A stretch of 64,000 nt of DNA from Paludibacteraceae bacterium (GCA_028694215.1 JAQUTW010000003.1:1-64000); one strand, 5' to 3'; counted from the stretch's first letter, positions 35,283 through 47,611 are shown. The notes: generated by a model from the letters alone, not told the origin. Made by a program: numbers and translations.

Positions 35283-35468
35283 TTAAGCGTTCACTACTTT
35301 TTCAATCGCCAATTTTCCGCGGTAATAACCGCATTCCGGGCAGACAGTGTGGTAAACATGCATTGCACCACAATTTGAGCAAACGGCAAGTGTAGGAGCT
35401 ACAGCTTTGTCATGTGTCCTACGTTTGGCTGTTCTCGTTTTTGAATGTTTTCGTTTAGGATGTGCCAT
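35283..35468 (-). CDS. rpmF: 50S ribosomal protein L32
   Basis: The 61-aa basic protein starts MAHPKRKHSKTRTAKRRTHD and carries a zinc ribbon with two CxxC pairs (CSNCGAMH and CPECGYYR). It is 12 bases downstream of the DUF177 gene, the usual bacterial pair. Complete and typical. Confidence 0.96.
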   Translation of the reverse strand: MAHPKRKHSKTRTAKRRTHDKAVAPTLAVCSNCGAMHVYHTVCPECGYYRGKLAIEKVVNA

Positions 35469-35480
35469 TTGTAAAAAACT

Positions 35481-36047
35481 TTAATTGTTATCATTTATAT
35501 TTTTTAGAACGTCCCATCGTGGGTCGTTCTCTGTTTCATTTTCATTTTCATCTTCTTCTGCATCTTCGCTTACGCTTAATATGTCATCATCAACAACTAC
35601 TTGATGTTGTCTCAGCTTTTTTATCATCGCAATGTTACAATCACCTGCTGGATGTACATGTTTAATCGGAATTGCCAAAACAATGGTTTCATATAAAAAC
35701 CAAGCTACATTCAGTACTCCACTCTCCTCAGGAACCACTAATATATTGTCTCCTTCTTCAGAAAATTGTTCTCCAAACTTCACAAACAACTTTTCTTTTA
35801 CATCAACAGGAAGCGACATATCTTCCAAACAGCGCGTACATGGAATCAATACAGAACCTTTTACAAAAAAATCAACTTCGATTTTTTCATTAGTTTTAGA
35901 AACAATCACTTTTGCGTTAACGGTACCTTTTCGTACCTCAGGACTGTCAATTTTTTCAAAAAAAACCGTTTCCAACAGATAGTCAAACGTATGCTTACCA
36001 TCTGCTAAAGATTTGAGAGAGATATCGTAAGAACTAAATTTACCCAC
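35481..36047 (-). CDS. DUF177/YceD-family protein
   Basis: The 188-aa protein matches DUF177: a central beta domain with the conserved PCTRCLEDMSLPVDV segment and an acidic C-terminal tail (EDAEEDENENETEND). In other bacteria, the family is always next to rpmF and is linked to 23S rRNA and large-subunit accumulation. The operon has its own promoter box (36073-36080). The direct function is still uncertain. Confidence 0.88.
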   Translation of the reverse strand: MGKFSSYDISLKSLADGKHTFDYLLETVFFEKIDSPEVRKGTVNAKVIVSKTNEKIEVDFFVKGSVLIPCTRCLEDMSLPVDVKEKLFVKFGEQFSEEGDNILVVPEESGVLNVAWFLYETIVLAIPIKHVHPAGDCNIAMIKKLRQHQVVVDDDILSVSEDAEEDENENETENDPRWDVLKNINDNN

Positions 36048-36072
36048 AATAGTGCTTTTCTAAAAAATCGTA

Positions 36073-36080
36073 CAAAGATA
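36073..36080 (-). promoter_or_regulatory. -7 promoter box TATCTTTG for DUF177-rpmF
   Basis: The minus strand reads TATCTTTG 25 bases before the DUF177 start. Confidence 0.7.
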
Positions 36081-36158
36081 CATAAAAAAACGCACGAATA
36101 AAAATATTTATCTTTTTTCTTCCTATAAAATGTGCAAAATTTTAAAAATAACTGATTT

Positions 36159-37310
36159 TTAGCGATTTGCAATTGGTAAAACGACCCTAAAAGTAGTTCC
36201 TACATTTTTTTCGGAGGTTGTTATAAATATTCTTCCATGATGATAATCGCGAACTATCCGTCTGGCCAACGACAGTCCTAATCCCCAGCCTCGTTTTTTG
36301 GTGGTAAAGCCGGGTCTAAAAATATTTTTGTAGTCCTTTTTGTCAATACCTTTTCCCGTATCAGAAAAATCCATAACAATATTATGATTATCAGCATTTA
36401 TTTTGACTGAGATATTACCCTTTCCATCCATTGCGTCAATAGCATTTTTACAAAGATTTTCTATCACCCATTCCAATAATTGTACATTAATATTAGCTAC
36501 AAGTACTTGCGATGGTTTTTCCATTTCAAAAACAACTTTATCAGAAGAACGACTTTTCATATAAGCAATTGAATTTTCAACTACTGCTACAAAATCTACT
36601 GCTATAAATTCCGGCTTTGACCCGATTTTTGAGAAACGTTCAGCAATGGTACGCAAACGATTTATATCTTTGCCCATTTCATTAATAATGGAATCGTCAG
36701 CATGTTTAGATTTTAAAATTTCAACCCAAGCCAACAACGAAGAAATAGGTGTACCAAGTTGATGTGCAGTTTCTTTGGAAAGACCAACCCACACTTTGTT
36801 TTGTTCCGCTCTCTTGCTGCCTGCAAATGACATAAAAACCACAATTAAGAAAACAGAAACTATAACCAATTGAATATATGGATAATAAGCCAGCTGTTTT
36901 AGCAAAATAGAATCATCGTAATACAGATATTGATGTTCGCCATTATGTATAGTAATTTCAATAGGTTCATTTTTATATTTTAACTCCTGTATTTTCTTCT
37001 CATAAAAAGCTGCTGTATCCTGTGGAATAGCATTAAAGTTGCGAGCAGAAATAAAATCATCGTTATCATCTACAATAATTACGGGAATATTCTCATTCTG
37101 TTCTATAATTTGCCATAAAAAGTCGAAATATTCGGAATTATTATCTACAGAAACGAATAATCGTGTTGCTTCTGCCCATCCTTCCATTTTCTGACGTTCT
37201 TCGTTGGCCACGTTATCTACTAATTTATTGGAAAAAAGCAATGATGCTCCTACGATCAGTATTGCAACTATACCGAACGCTAATTTTAAATAATAATTTT
37301 TTTTTGTCAT
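36159..37310 (-). CDS. Orphan sensor histidine kinase
   Basis: The 383-aa kinase has two membrane helices (about 10-28 and 147-166) enclosing a periplasmic sensor of roughly 115 residues. A DHp domain follows, with the phospho-acceptor H183 in SKETAHQLGTPISSLLAW, then a HATPase domain with N, G1 and G2 boxes (VIENLCKNAIDAMDGKG, DFSDTGKGIDKKDYKNIF, KRGWGLGLSLARRIV). No HAMP domain is evident and no response regulator is adjacent. It is the last gene of the rsgA operon, 17 bases after an outer-membrane-protein gene, so envelope sensing is a reasonable inference. The ligand is unknown. Confidence 0.92.
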   Translation of the reverse strand: MTKKNYYLKLAFGIVAILIVGASLLFSNKLVDNVANEERQKMEGWAEATRLFVSVDNNSEYFDFLWQIIEQNENIPVIIVDDNDDFISARNFNAIPQDTAAFYEKKIQELKYKNEPIEITIHNGEHQYLYYDDSILLKQLAYYPYIQLVIVSVFLIVVFMSFAGSKRAEQNKVWVGLSKETAHQLGTPISSLLAWVEILKSKHADDSIINEMGKDINRLRTIAERFSKIGSKPEFIAVDFVAVVENSIAYMKSRSSDKVVFEMEKPSQVLVANINVQLLEWVIENLCKNAIDAMDGKGNISVKINADNHNIVMDFSDTGKGIDKKDYKNIFRPGFTTKKRGWGLGLSLARRIVRDYHHGRIFITTSEKNVGTTFRVVLPIANR

Positions 37311-37327
37311 AAGTCGGATTATTGGAG

Positions 37328-38401
37328 TTATTTGTCAAAGACACCACGCAATTTAGTATTTCGATGTTTCAATCCATCAAGATTAAAACGCACAATAAGT
37401 TGTTGTTGATGACTGAGCTTATCACCTTGCGTGTAGTGAAAATTCCACGAAAAGTAACAATTTACAAAACTGCGCCGTATAATATAAATAAATACATCGG
37501 TTCGATTATACACTTGTGCCTGATAAAAGGGGTTTCCCTGATTTAACAAAGTGCCACATTCAGCATAAAGCGGCATCAAATTATTACCAACATAAAAACT
37601 GTTTTGCAAGCCCAAAAAACGCCAACGTAAAAACAAATCTATCTTACAACCTTGTGGCACATACGAAAGTTCACGTTTACGATCGCGTTGTAAACCAAGA
37701 ATATAACCAACTTGAAATGATAACGAATCTAATGGTGTTTTATTTGAAAAATCCACGCCAACAAACGGATTTAGATAAATATCGTCACAAACCCCCAAAT
37801 TGGGCTGATCATCTGATTTATTTGCCAAATGATTCATTTGAGCATAGCCGCCAGCCAAAAACCATTTGTAATTGAAACGACCATCAACAATAAGACGAAA
37901 TGCCTCACGTGTATCAGAGCTTTCCATACCGCGCCAATCACATAAAAATTCGGCAAAACCCCATTTAGATACGTATTGAAACAATGCTCCCTGAATATTT
38001 GGATACGCATACGCCATTGAATCACTCATCAAATAATCCGGTAAAGCATGAAACATGTGTGAATATGGAACCGCACCCAAACTGGCGGTAAATCCTTTTT
38101 GGCAGTATTCATAATAAATAGTTGGATAAACCCGCGCTGATTCCCAATAAGCGCCAAATGGCTGTATGTAACTTGCTCCTGCCATTACTCTGTGAGTGCC
38201 ACCAAGTGAATCACCTAATCCTATCCCTATTTCAGGTGACAGACGCATTCCAAAAACAGTTTTCGACTTTTGCAATTCACTGTGATATTCACGATTGTCA
38301 AAATAAGTAACAAAATCCACATCATAAAGGAATTTTTGCGCACAGATATTCTGAAAAAATCCACTACAAAACAATATAATCAATATCTTATATTTTTTCA
38401 T
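37328..38401 (-). CDS. Predicted outer-membrane beta-barrel protein
   Basis: The 357-aa protein has a signal peptide (residues 6-21, NICA-Q). The rest is rich in aromatic, amphipathic strands (FLYDVDFVTYFDN, FTASLGAVPYSH, FQVGYILGLQRD, YFSWNFHYTQG). I recognise no family motif; function unknown. It overlaps the upstream LTA-synthase-like gene by four bases (ATGA), so it is co-translated in the rsgA operon. Confidence 0.7.
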   Translation of the reverse strand: MKKYKILIILFCSGFFQNICAQKFLYDVDFVTYFDNREYHSELQKSKTVFGMRLSPEIGIGLGDSLGGTHRVMAGASYIQPFGAYWESARVYPTIYYEYCQKGFTASLGAVPYSHMFHALPDYLMSDSMAYAYPNIQGALFQYVSKWGFAEFLCDWRGMESSDTREAFRLIVDGRFNYKWFLAGGYAQMNHLANKSDDQPNLGVCDDIYLNPFVGVDFSNKTPLDSLSFQVGYILGLQRDRKRELSYVPQGCKIDLFLRWRFLGLQNSFYVGNNLMPLYAECGTLLNQGNPFYQAQVYNRTDVFIYIIRRSFVNCYFSWNFHYTQGDKLSHQQQLIVRFNLDGLKHRNTKLRGVFDK

Positions 38402-40329
38402 GGCTTTACGGTTAGTTGGTTATTTATCATCCGTTCTATATATTGTTGTATGACTGCTTTCATCCATTGTTCATCAGAAACTATATTAACACTATCTTTG
38501 ATGTTATGACGCAACAACTTATCTTCAATAAAATTATAAACTGCAGTTGTGGAGTAACCATCAAAGCGCAGCATTAAACTATCTGTAAACAATTGGTAAA
38601 AACCATTGTTATAATTTATCACTCTATGTGGTACAAGTGTGTCAGTCAAAACATCATTACCAAATGCAAAATACGAATTATCATAATTAAGATAACCCAA
38701 CACCGATGGCAATATATCTGTTTGTGAAGTTGGTACATTGCTCATACCACGCAATTGACTGCCAGGATGATAATAAAAAATCGGAATCTCAAAAGCTCCT
38801 TTATCTGTTGCATATTCTGTCTGTGTGATTGCATTAGTATGATCGGATGTAAAAACAAATAAAGTATTCTCATACCAAGGATAACGTGCCATTTTTTCAA
38901 AAAACAGTCGCAAAGCATTGTCAGAATAACCAATACATTGATGAATAGGGTGCGTTCCTTCCGGAAAACAACCTGCATAACGTTTTGGAACAGCAAACGG
39001 ATGATGCGACGAAGCAGAGAATATCGTTGTAATAAATGGCTGACGAAACGTTCCCATTTTATCCGCAAAAAATTGAAAAAATTCTTCGTCCCAAATAGCC
39101 CACACTCCATCAAAATCCCTATCATTACCATATTCGGTCATACCATAATAATCAGTAAAACCTGCTGCTTTAGCAAAAGCCTCAAAACCCATTGAACCAT
39201 TGGGTGCACCATGAAAGAAAGCGGAATAATAACCTTTGGCATTCAATACATCGGCAATGGAACTAATCTGATTAGTAACGTATGGTGTAAGAATATATGG
39301 TTCAATAAACATAGGAATACTCGACAAAACCGAAGGCATTGCGTCAATAGATTTGCGACCGGCTGCAAAACTGTTTTTAAAAGTACGGCTTTGGCTCAAA
39401 AGAGAATCTAAAAAAGGCGTATAGCCCTGATAAGCTCCGTTATTAATATCATGATTAAAAAAGCCAATATATTCTTTACTGAAACTTTCCATAATAATAA
39501 CAACCACATTTAACGCGCGAAAGGCTGCCATAGGTTGAGGAGAATGAATTGGCGTATAAATTTTAGGTAACTCCTCTTCAGAAAAACAATGCGGACTTTG
39601 ATAAGGTGTTTGATTGATAGTAGAGAAAAAGCAAAACGGTGTATTCAAGACTATGGCATTTTCTATAGGACGATTAACATATTGTGCTGCATTACTAATA
39701 TTTATAGGACGAGTGTAAGCACCAAAACCGCCACGTATGCCAATCACCGTAAAATAAACAGACACCAGCAAAATAACTGTATGTAAAGGATAATAAATAA
39801 CCGATTTAGTATCACTTTTCTCATAATAACGTCGATAGCCAACAAAAAGTAAAACAATGAGGATGATACAAAACAATGTAATGTACCAATATTGAAAAAT
39901 AGATAGTCCAATAATTTTCAAAAGATTGGCATCATGTTGAAATTCAGAAAAAACAGTAACTGTAGTACGACGATTGGTAAATGGGAAATATGCCATATCG
40001 ACACAATTCATCAATAAAAGTACACTATTCACCGAAAGAAAAATTATTCTGACAATGCGTTGATATAGAAGATTCTCACGAACATGAAAAGGCAATAACA
40101 TCAACAGTAAATACAATGAATTACATAACAACAATGCTGACAAATCGAACCGTAAACCACCACGGCACAACATCAACAGATGTGTAAAAGTAACATCAAC
40201 AAATGTGCTGTTATAAATTAGAAAGAAAAACAATCGGCACACCGAAAATAAAGCCATCACTAACAAAAAATTGCAAGCAACGACCACAAATGGTTTATTC
40301 CACAAAAAATTAATATGACTATTTTTCAT
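38398..40329 (-). CDS. LTA-synthase-family (sulfatase-fold) membrane enzyme
   Basis: The 643-aa protein has about five N-terminal membrane helices (residues 12-205) and a C-terminal sulfatase-like domain (from about 270). The metal ligand region is VVVIIMESFSKEYIG (E281) and the nucleophile position is GRKSIDAMPS, with serine S327 where phosphoethanolamine and phosphoglycerol transferases usually have threonine. Downstream metal motifs are FTSDHTNAI and FSASSHHPF. These enzymes move phosphoglycerol or phosphoethanolamine groups to envelope lipids or glycans. The substrate here is not known, and no lipoteichoic acid is expected in Bacteroidota. Confidence 0.88.
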   Translation of the reverse strand: MKNSHINFLWNKPFVVVACNFLLVMALFSVCRLFFFLIYNSTFVDVTFTHLLMLCRGGLRFDLSALLLCNSLYLLLMLLPFHVRENLLYQRIVRIIFLSVNSVLLLMNCVDMAYFPFTNRRTTVTVFSEFQHDANLLKIIGLSIFQYWYITLFCIILIVLLFVGYRRYYEKSDTKSVIYYPLHTVILLVSVYFTVIGIRGGFGAYTRPINISNAAQYVNRPIENAIVLNTPFCFFSTINQTPYQSPHCFSEEELPKIYTPIHSPQPMAAFRALNVVVIIMESFSKEYIGFFNHDINNGAYQGYTPFLDSLLSQSRTFKNSFAAGRKSIDAMPSVLSSIPMFIEPYILTPYVTNQISSIADVLNAKGYYSAFFHGAPNGSMGFEAFAKAAGFTDYYGMTEYGNDRDFDGVWAIWDEEFFQFFADKMGTFRQPFITTIFSASSHHPFAVPKRYAGCFPEGTHPIHQCIGYSDNALRLFFEKMARYPWYENTLFVFTSDHTNAITQTEYATDKGAFEIPIFYYHPGSQLRGMSNVPTSQTDILPSVLGYLNYDNSYFAFGNDVLTDTLVPHRVINYNNGFYQLFTDSLMLRFDGYSTTAVYNFIEDKLLRHNIKDSVNIVSDEQWMKAVIQQYIERMINNQLTVKP

Positions 40330-40348
40330 TTACCATAACCGTAATACT

Positions 40349-41260
40349 TTATCTGTATTTTCCCTCATTAAAATCATTCAAAATAGACAAGTAGCTTTCA
40401 TAACGCGACAATGCTATGTCATTTTCTTCAACTGCTTTCAATACTGCACATCCGGGTTCGTGGCGATGTGAACAATTTCCAAATCGACATGCTTTGGATA
40501 TTTTAAAGATATCAGGAAAAAAATGACTAATTTCGTCCTCAGCCATATTTACCATTCCAAATCCTTTGATTCCCGGCGTATCAATAATAAAGGTATCAGT
40601 TGCAACTTCGTACATTTCGGAAAAAGTTGTTGTGTGCATACCTGTAAGATGTGACATTGATATTTCACCTGTTTTAGCTGTACCATCAGGCATTACCTGA
40701 TTGATAATAGTAGATTTTCCTACACCGGAATTACCAGAAAGCAAAGTAACTTTACCGGCTAACTCTTTCTTTAACATGCCCATGCCATCACCACGCGAAG
40801 CCACTATTTGCAAACATTGATAACCTATTTGTTCATATAAAGCAATCAAAGTGCTCAACGTTTTGGTTTCTGCCGCATCTAACAAATCTATTTTATTGAA
40901 AACCAAAACAGTAGGAATACGGTATGCTTCAGCTGTCGCTAAAAAACGGTCAATAAAAATTGTTGAAGTTACCGGATTCTTAATCGTCACTACCAACATT
41001 GCCTGATCAAGATTGGCGGCAATTATATGGAGTTGCTTCGATAGGTTTGTTGGTCGACGTACAATATAATTTTTACGATTGTGAAGTGTTGTAATATAAC
41101 CAGTTTCATCAAAATCGACACGATCGCCAACCGTTACCGGACTCGTACTTTTGATACCTTTAATGCGGAATGTCCCTTTTACTTTGCACACAACTGTTGC
41201 GCCATTATCTGTACGAACGAGATAGTCACTTCCTGTATTTTTAATAATCAAACCGGTCAT
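40349..41260 (-). CDS. rsgA: Ribosome small-subunit-dependent GTPase A
   Basis: RsgA is a circularly permuted GTPase that checks late 30S maturation. The 303-aa product has an OB domain (about 1-70), the permuted GTPase with NKIDLLD (G4) before the P-loop [23 protein letters not shown] (G3), and a C-terminal zinc-binding [14 protein letters not shown]. Complete. It heads a minus-strand string of four genes, with a -7 box at 41314-41321. Confidence 0.95.
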   Translation of the reverse strand: MTGLIIKNTGSDYLVRTDNGATVVCKVKGTFRIKGIKSTSPVTVGDRVDFDETGYITTLHNRKNYIVRRPTNLSKQLHIIAANLDQAMLVVTIKNPVTSTIFIDRFLATAEAYRIPTVLVFNKIDLLDAAETKTLSTLIALYEQIGYQCLQIVASRGDGMGMLKKELAGKVTLLSGNSGVGKSTIINQVMPDGTAKTGEISMSHLTGMHTTTFSEMYEVATDTFIIDTPGIKGFGMVNMAEDEISHFFPDIFKISKACRFGNCSHRHEPGCAVLKAVEENDIALSRYESYLSILNDFNEGKYR

Positions 41261-41313
41261 AAGAAATCAGTAAACAAACTTTTTCATTTATTTGCAATAT
41301 GCAAAAAGTTTGA

Positions 41314-41321
41314 CAAAGGTA
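41314..41321 (-). promoter_or_regulatory. -7 promoter box TACCTTTG for rsgA operon
   Basis: The minus strand reads TACCTTTG 53 bases before rsgA. Confidence 0.65.
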
Positions 41322-41484
41322 ATAATTTTGTAGTATTTTCCGACTAAATAACGCTAAATCTTATTTTTGTAAAGAATTTGATATGAAGTTTATTACCTAT
41401 CCGACAACTTTCTGTTCCCATATTTCAAACTTACAAAATTGTTTTTTTTGCCACATTCTGTTTTATTCTTTAAAGAAATCTGCG

Positions 41485-41492
41485 TATCTTTG
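41485..41492 (+). promoter_or_regulatory. -7 promoter box TATCTTTG for ligA
   Basis: TATCTTTG lies 25 bases before the ATG at 41518. A second match (TATTTTTG, 41362-41369) lies farther upstream. Confidence 0.65.
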
Positions 41493-41505
41493 TAATTTGA
41501 AATAA

Positions 41506-43509
<2,004 letters not shown>

Positions 43510-43511
43510 AC

Positions 43512-44087
43512 ATGAAATTTCCAAAAAACATAATCAACTTTGCGTTCTCATTATATGCGAAAAAATATCAAAAAACGCATATACGCGAAAAACGTTTCAT
43601 GGACTATAGCCATATAACTTCCATTTTATTATTATTTGAAAGCAATTTATCGGAAAATCACAAAATCATTCATGAAGTTATTAAAGAGTTAAGCCATGAC
43701 AACAAACACGTTACAGCTTATGGCTTTGTGCCAAAAAAACAGGCAATGACACCTTCCACTTTCAATTTTAATATATTGGACTATGAGAAAACCAACTGTC
43801 TGTTACGTCCCGATAAAGTATTATTACAAAATATGTCGGAAACTGAATTTGATTTGGTTATAGACCTTACGACAAGAAGCATCGTTCCTACTGACTATCT
43901 GTTAGTTGTAGCAAATGCTAAATGTAAAGTCGGCAAAAAAAAATCAGACATTGCACAAACCGATTTTATGATTGATTTACCCCAAAAAGAGGTATCAAGC
44001 GATGAAATGATAGACCTTTCTTATAATGAAGAACGCTATTTGTTCGACCAAATAATTTTCTATCTAAAACAAATTACAGCAAAATAA
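43512..44087 (+). CDS. DUF6913-like conserved hypothetical protein
   Basis: The 191-aa protein starts MKFPKNIINFAFSLYAKKYQKTHIREKR and has a central TSILLLFESNLSENHK and FDLVIDLTTRSIVPTDYLLVVANAKCKVG. The layout (basic start, then an alpha/beta domain) matches a Bacteroidota family that I recall as DUF6913. The function is not known. It is 2 bases after ligA and 15 before dapA, a stable order for co-transcription. Confidence 0.65.
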   Translation: MKFPKNIINFAFSLYAKKYQKTHIREKRFMDYSHITSILLLFESNLSENHKIIHEVIKELSHDNKHVTAYGFVPKKQAMTPSTFNFNILDYEKTNCLLRPDKVLLQNMSETEFDLVIDLTTRSIVPTDYLLVVANAKCKVGKKKSDIAQTDFMIDLPQKEVSSDEMIDLSYNEERYLFDQIIFYLKQITAK

Positions 44088-44102
44088 AAAACGAACTTCA
44101 AT

Positions 44103-44996
44103 ATGCTCAAAAACAAATTAGTCGGAATGGGAGTTGCTCTGATCACTCCCTTCAAAGAAAACGACACCATCGACTACGATGCTTTGCGCCGCCTCATTGA
44201 ATATCAAATAAAAAATGGCACCGATTATTTCGTAGTATTAGGCACAACGGCAGAGACGCCAACTCTTACAGAGGAAGAAAAAGAAGAACTAACCCGTTTT
44301 ATTATAGCTCAAAATAAGGGAAGACTACCGATAGTATTAGGGATTGGAGGCAATAACACACGCAGTGTTGTTGAAAAAATAAAAAATACAGACCTTTCAC
44401 AGGTTGATGCCATACTTTCCGTCGCACCTTACTACAACAAGCCATCGCAAGAAGGTATTTATCAACACTATAAAGCAATAGCAGAATCTACTAAAACACC
44501 GATTATTCTTTATAATGTACCTGGGCGAACAGGTGTCAACATCAGTGCAAGTACAATTTTGCGCCTTGCCAACGAATTTCCTAACATTGTGGCAGTAAAA
44601 GAAGCGTCAGGAAATTTCAAACAAATTGATGACATCATCAAAAACAAGCCTAAAAATTTTATGGTAATTTCCGGCGACGACGGCATTACTTTCCCTCTAA
44701 TCACTTTGGGTGCTGTCGGTGTAATCTCCGTTATCGGAAATGCCTTCCCAAAAGAATTCAGCCGTATGGTGCGTTTAGCAATGCGCGGTGATTTGGAAGG
44801 AGCACGAGAAATTCATTACCGTTTCACTGAACTTATTGAGTTATTGTTTGTTGATGGGAATCCGGCCGGAGTTAAAAGTATGCTTTCCGTAATGGGATTC
44901 ATCGAAAACAAATTACGCCTTCCACTGGTACCAACAACCATAAAGACATTTGAAAAAATGCGTTTTGTACTTAATCAACTTAACACCAAAATTTAG
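44103..44996 (+). CDS. dapA: 4-hydroxy-tetrahydrodipicolinate synthase
   Basis: DapA condenses pyruvate and aspartate semialdehyde at the first step of lysine/diaminopimelate synthesis. The 297-aa TIM barrel has K166 as the Schiff-base lysine (VAVKEASGNF), Y137 (LYNVPGRTG) and GTTAETPTL near residue 47-55. Complete and of normal length. It sits in the ligA operon and is needed for peptidoglycan diaminopimelate. Confidence 0.96.
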   Translation: MLKNKLVGMGVALITPFKENDTIDYDALRRLIEYQIKNGTDYFVVLGTTAETPTLTEEEKEELTRFIIAQNKGRLPIVLGIGGNNTRSVVEKIKNTDLSQVDAILSVAPYYNKPSQEGIYQHYKAIAESTKTPIILYNVPGRTGVNISASTILRLANEFPNIVAVKEASGNFKQIDDIIKNKPKNFMVISGDDGITFPLITLGAVGVISVIGNAFPKEFSRMVRLAMRGDLEGAREIHYRFTELIELLFVDGNPAGVKSMLSVMGFIENKLRLPLVPTTIKTFEKMRFVLNQLNTKI

Positions 44997-45008
44997 TTTT
45001 TCTGTTGA

Positions 45009-47000
45009 ATGAAAAAAAAACTCCTCCTACTTTTACTCTTTCCGTTAACAGTTTGTGCGCAACTCAATACCGATAGGCTGCTTTCCATTGGGCGCAACGC
45101 ACTGTATTTTGAGGATTATGTTCTTTCTATTCAATATTTTAACCAAGTAATTAAGGTAAAACCTTATTTATCAGAGCCTTATTTTTATCGCGCCATTGCT
45201 AAAATAGAATTAGAAGATTATCAGGGAGCTATCGAGGATTTAGACGAAGTTATTGCGCGAAACCCATTTATTCCGATGTCTTATTATGCGCGCAGTTTTG
45301 TAGAAAAACGTTTAGACCTATTTGATGCTGCCGAAAAAGATATCAGCCAAGCATTAAAGTTGAGTCCTGAAAACACTATCTTTGTTATCAACCGTTTGGA
45401 GATTTTAGAAAAACAAGAACGTTATGCCGATGCCGTTGCCGACATCAATTTTCTCATTCGCAAAAATGGTGAAGACGTAAATTTGGAAATGGAAAAAGGA
45501 CGTTTTTTACTACTTATGAAAGATACGATTGGCACGTTGAAGTTATTTCATACATTAGTAAAAAAAGAACCAAAAAATTCTGATGTATGGGGAGCACGCG
45601 CTTTAGTCAGACTTATTACACAAGACAACGTTGGTGCATTAAGTGATTACGACAAAGCTATTTCATTAAGATCAACCAATATAGGAAACTACATCAACAG
45701 AGGTATTTTGCATTACGAAAAGAAAGATTACAGAAACGCATTAGCGGACTATAACAAAGCCGTAGAAATGGATCCGCACAACGAGCAAGCTCTGTTTAAC
45801 CGTGCATTACTACGCTCTGAAGTAGGCGATTGGAACAATGCAATTGAAGATTTAGACAAAATACTCGACAAAAATCCAACTTATTACGAAGCTGTCTATC
45901 AACGTGCCATACTCAACTCGGAAGTCGGCAATATCGAAACAGCTATTAGTGATTTTACAACCATTCTCAAGCGTTACCCAAATTTTGTTCCGGCTTACTA
46001 CGGACGTGCTCAACAATTAGAAAAAAAAGGCAAAAAGAAACAAGCGTTCAACGATATGGAAACTGCTTATCAAATTACAGAACGAGAAAAAAACAAGCCC
46101 AAAAACACGCCTAAAGATGAACCTGACATGCAAATGAAGGTTACACAGAACGAGTCAGTACTAAAAGATCGTTCAAATATTTTTACAGCATCCATCAACA
46201 CCTCCGAACCACCTAAAACAGTTTCCATTCGTGGCTCCGTTCAAGATAGAGATGTCGCAGCAATAAACGAACACAACTTCACACTATCCTACTACCAAAA
46301 AGAAACGGATGTCAAACGTCCCATTCGTTATAATAGAACAGTGGCAAAATTAAATGCCTCCCACTCTATGAGCAGCACTCTAAAATTGGTAAACCAAGAA
46401 ACATCTCTCAACCAAACACTTATAACATTTCATTTTAATACAATCAATCAATTATCAAAAGAGATTGCCGCTAATCCACAAAATGCAGATCTATATTTTG
46501 AACGAGGTCTCAACTATAGTTTGGTTCAAGATTTTATCAATGCCATCGAAGATTTCTCAAAAGCCATTTTGTTTCAATCTAACTACACAGTGTTAGCCTA
46601 TTTTTGTAGAGCCAACGTCAGATACAAAGAGTTGGAGTTTAAAATAAATAATCAGCAAACGAGTAGTTCTTCAAGTGAAAATACGGAACAAGAGAAAGCC
46701 TATTCGTATGACTTTGAAATGATTATGCGCGACTACGACAAAGTTTTAGATTTGGATCCCACATTCAGTTGTGCTTGGTTTAATCGCGCCAATATGCTTT
46801 GTGTACAAAAAGATTTTCAAGTGGCACTTAGCAATTACACTAAAGCCATTGACATAGATAACGATTTTGCCGAAGCCTATTTCAACAGAGGATTGACTTA
46901 CCTCTATTTAGGCGAGATCAACAAAGGCATAGCCGACCTAAGCCGTGCCGGAGAATTGGGTATTTATCAAGCCTATAACCTGCTAAAACGATCAAAATGA
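45009..47000 (+). CDS. Exported TPR-repeat protein
   Basis: The 663-aa protein has a signal peptide (residues 2-17, cleavage near TVCAQ). Roughly ten tetratricopeptide repeats follow in two blocks (about 20-350 and 480-660), such as YFYRAIAKIELEDYQGAIED and AYFNRGLTYLYLGEINKGIADL. A Ser/Asn-rich linker of about 120 residues separates them. TPR proteins scaffold protein complexes. The partner is unknown. The stop overlaps the ruvC start by four bases. Confidence 0.88.
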   Translation: MKKKLLLLLLFPLTVCAQLNTDRLLSIGRNALYFEDYVLSIQYFNQVIKVKPYLSEPYFYRAIAKIELEDYQGAIEDLDEVIARNPFIPMSYYARSFVEKRLDLFDAAEKDISQALKLSPENTIFVINRLEILEKQERYADAVADINFLIRKNGEDVNLEMEKGRFLLLMKDTIGTLKLFHTLVKKEPKNSDVWGARALVRLITQDNVGALSDYDKAISLRSTNIGNYINRGILHYEKKDYRNALADYNKAVEMDPHNEQALFNRALLRSEVGDWNNAIEDLDKILDKNPTYYEAVYQRAILNSEVGNIETAISDFTTILKRYPNFVPAYYGRAQQLEKKGKKKQAFNDMETAYQITEREKNKPKNTPKDEPDMQMKVTQNESVLKDRSNIFTASINTSEPPKTVSIRGSVQDRDVAAINEHNFTLSYYQKETDVKRPIRYNRTVAKLNASHSMSSTLKLVNQETSLNQTLITFHFNTINQLSKEIAANPQNADLYFERGLNYSLVQDFINAIEDFSKAILFQSNYTVLAYFCRANVRYKELEFKINNQQTSSSSSENTEQEKAYSYDFEMIMRDYDKVLDLDPTFSCAWFNRANMLCVQKDFQVALSNYTKAIDIDNDFAEAYFNRGLTYLYLGEINKGIADLSRAGELGIYQAYNLLKRSK

Positions 47001-47566
47001 ATTCTACAATCAGCGAAAAGATAATATTAGGCATCGACCCCGGTTCCAACGTCATGGGATATGGTATTTTAAGAATTTGCGCACATACACCAGAAATGCT
47101 AAAAATGGGTGTTTTAGACCTGCGCAAGACCAAAGACCATTATGTTTCCTTACGCAAAATTTTCAACTTCACATTAGAACTTATAGACCATTACCACCCC
47201 GATGAGATGGCCATAGAGTCACCATTTTGTGGTAAAAATGTGCAATCTATGATAAAATTAGGGCGAGCACAAGGAACAGCTATTACAGCTGCAGTAACAC
47301 GCGATATTCCCATTTTTGAATATGCCCCGCTAAAAATAAAGATGGCAATAACCGGAAACGGGCAAGCCTCCAAAAGCCAGGTAGCTGATATGATGAGACG
47401 TATTTTAACAATAGAAGAAGCCGAAATGCCCTCATTATTAGATGCGACAGACGGTTTGGCTGCAGCTTACTGTCATTTTTTACAAGCAGGAATACCCACC
47501 TCAGGAGGAAAAATTCACGGGTGGAGTAATTTTATACGCAGTCATCCTGAACGAGTCAAAAAATAA
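46997..47566 (+). CDS. ruvC: Holliday junction resolvase RuvC
   Basis: RuvC cuts Holliday junctions in recombinational repair. The 189-aa product carries the acidic active-site residues D14 (ILGIDPGS), E74 (EMAIESPF) and the C-terminal DATDGLAAAYCH pair. A Lys-rich tail is normal. RuvA and RuvB are not in the window. It is the last gene of the ligA string. Confidence 0.95.
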   Translation: MNSTISEKIILGIDPGSNVMGYGILRICAHTPEMLKMGVLDLRKTKDHYVSLRKIFNFTLELIDHYHPDEMAIESPFCGKNVQSMIKLGRAQGTAITAAVTRDIPIFEYAPLKIKMAITGNGQASKSQVADMMRRILTIEEAEMPSLLDATDGLAAAYCHFLQAGIPTSGGKIHGWSNFIRSHPERVKK

Positions 47567-47611
47567 GTTTTTGACTTTACACAGAAAAAAAATGAATTTT
47601 TTGTCATAAAC

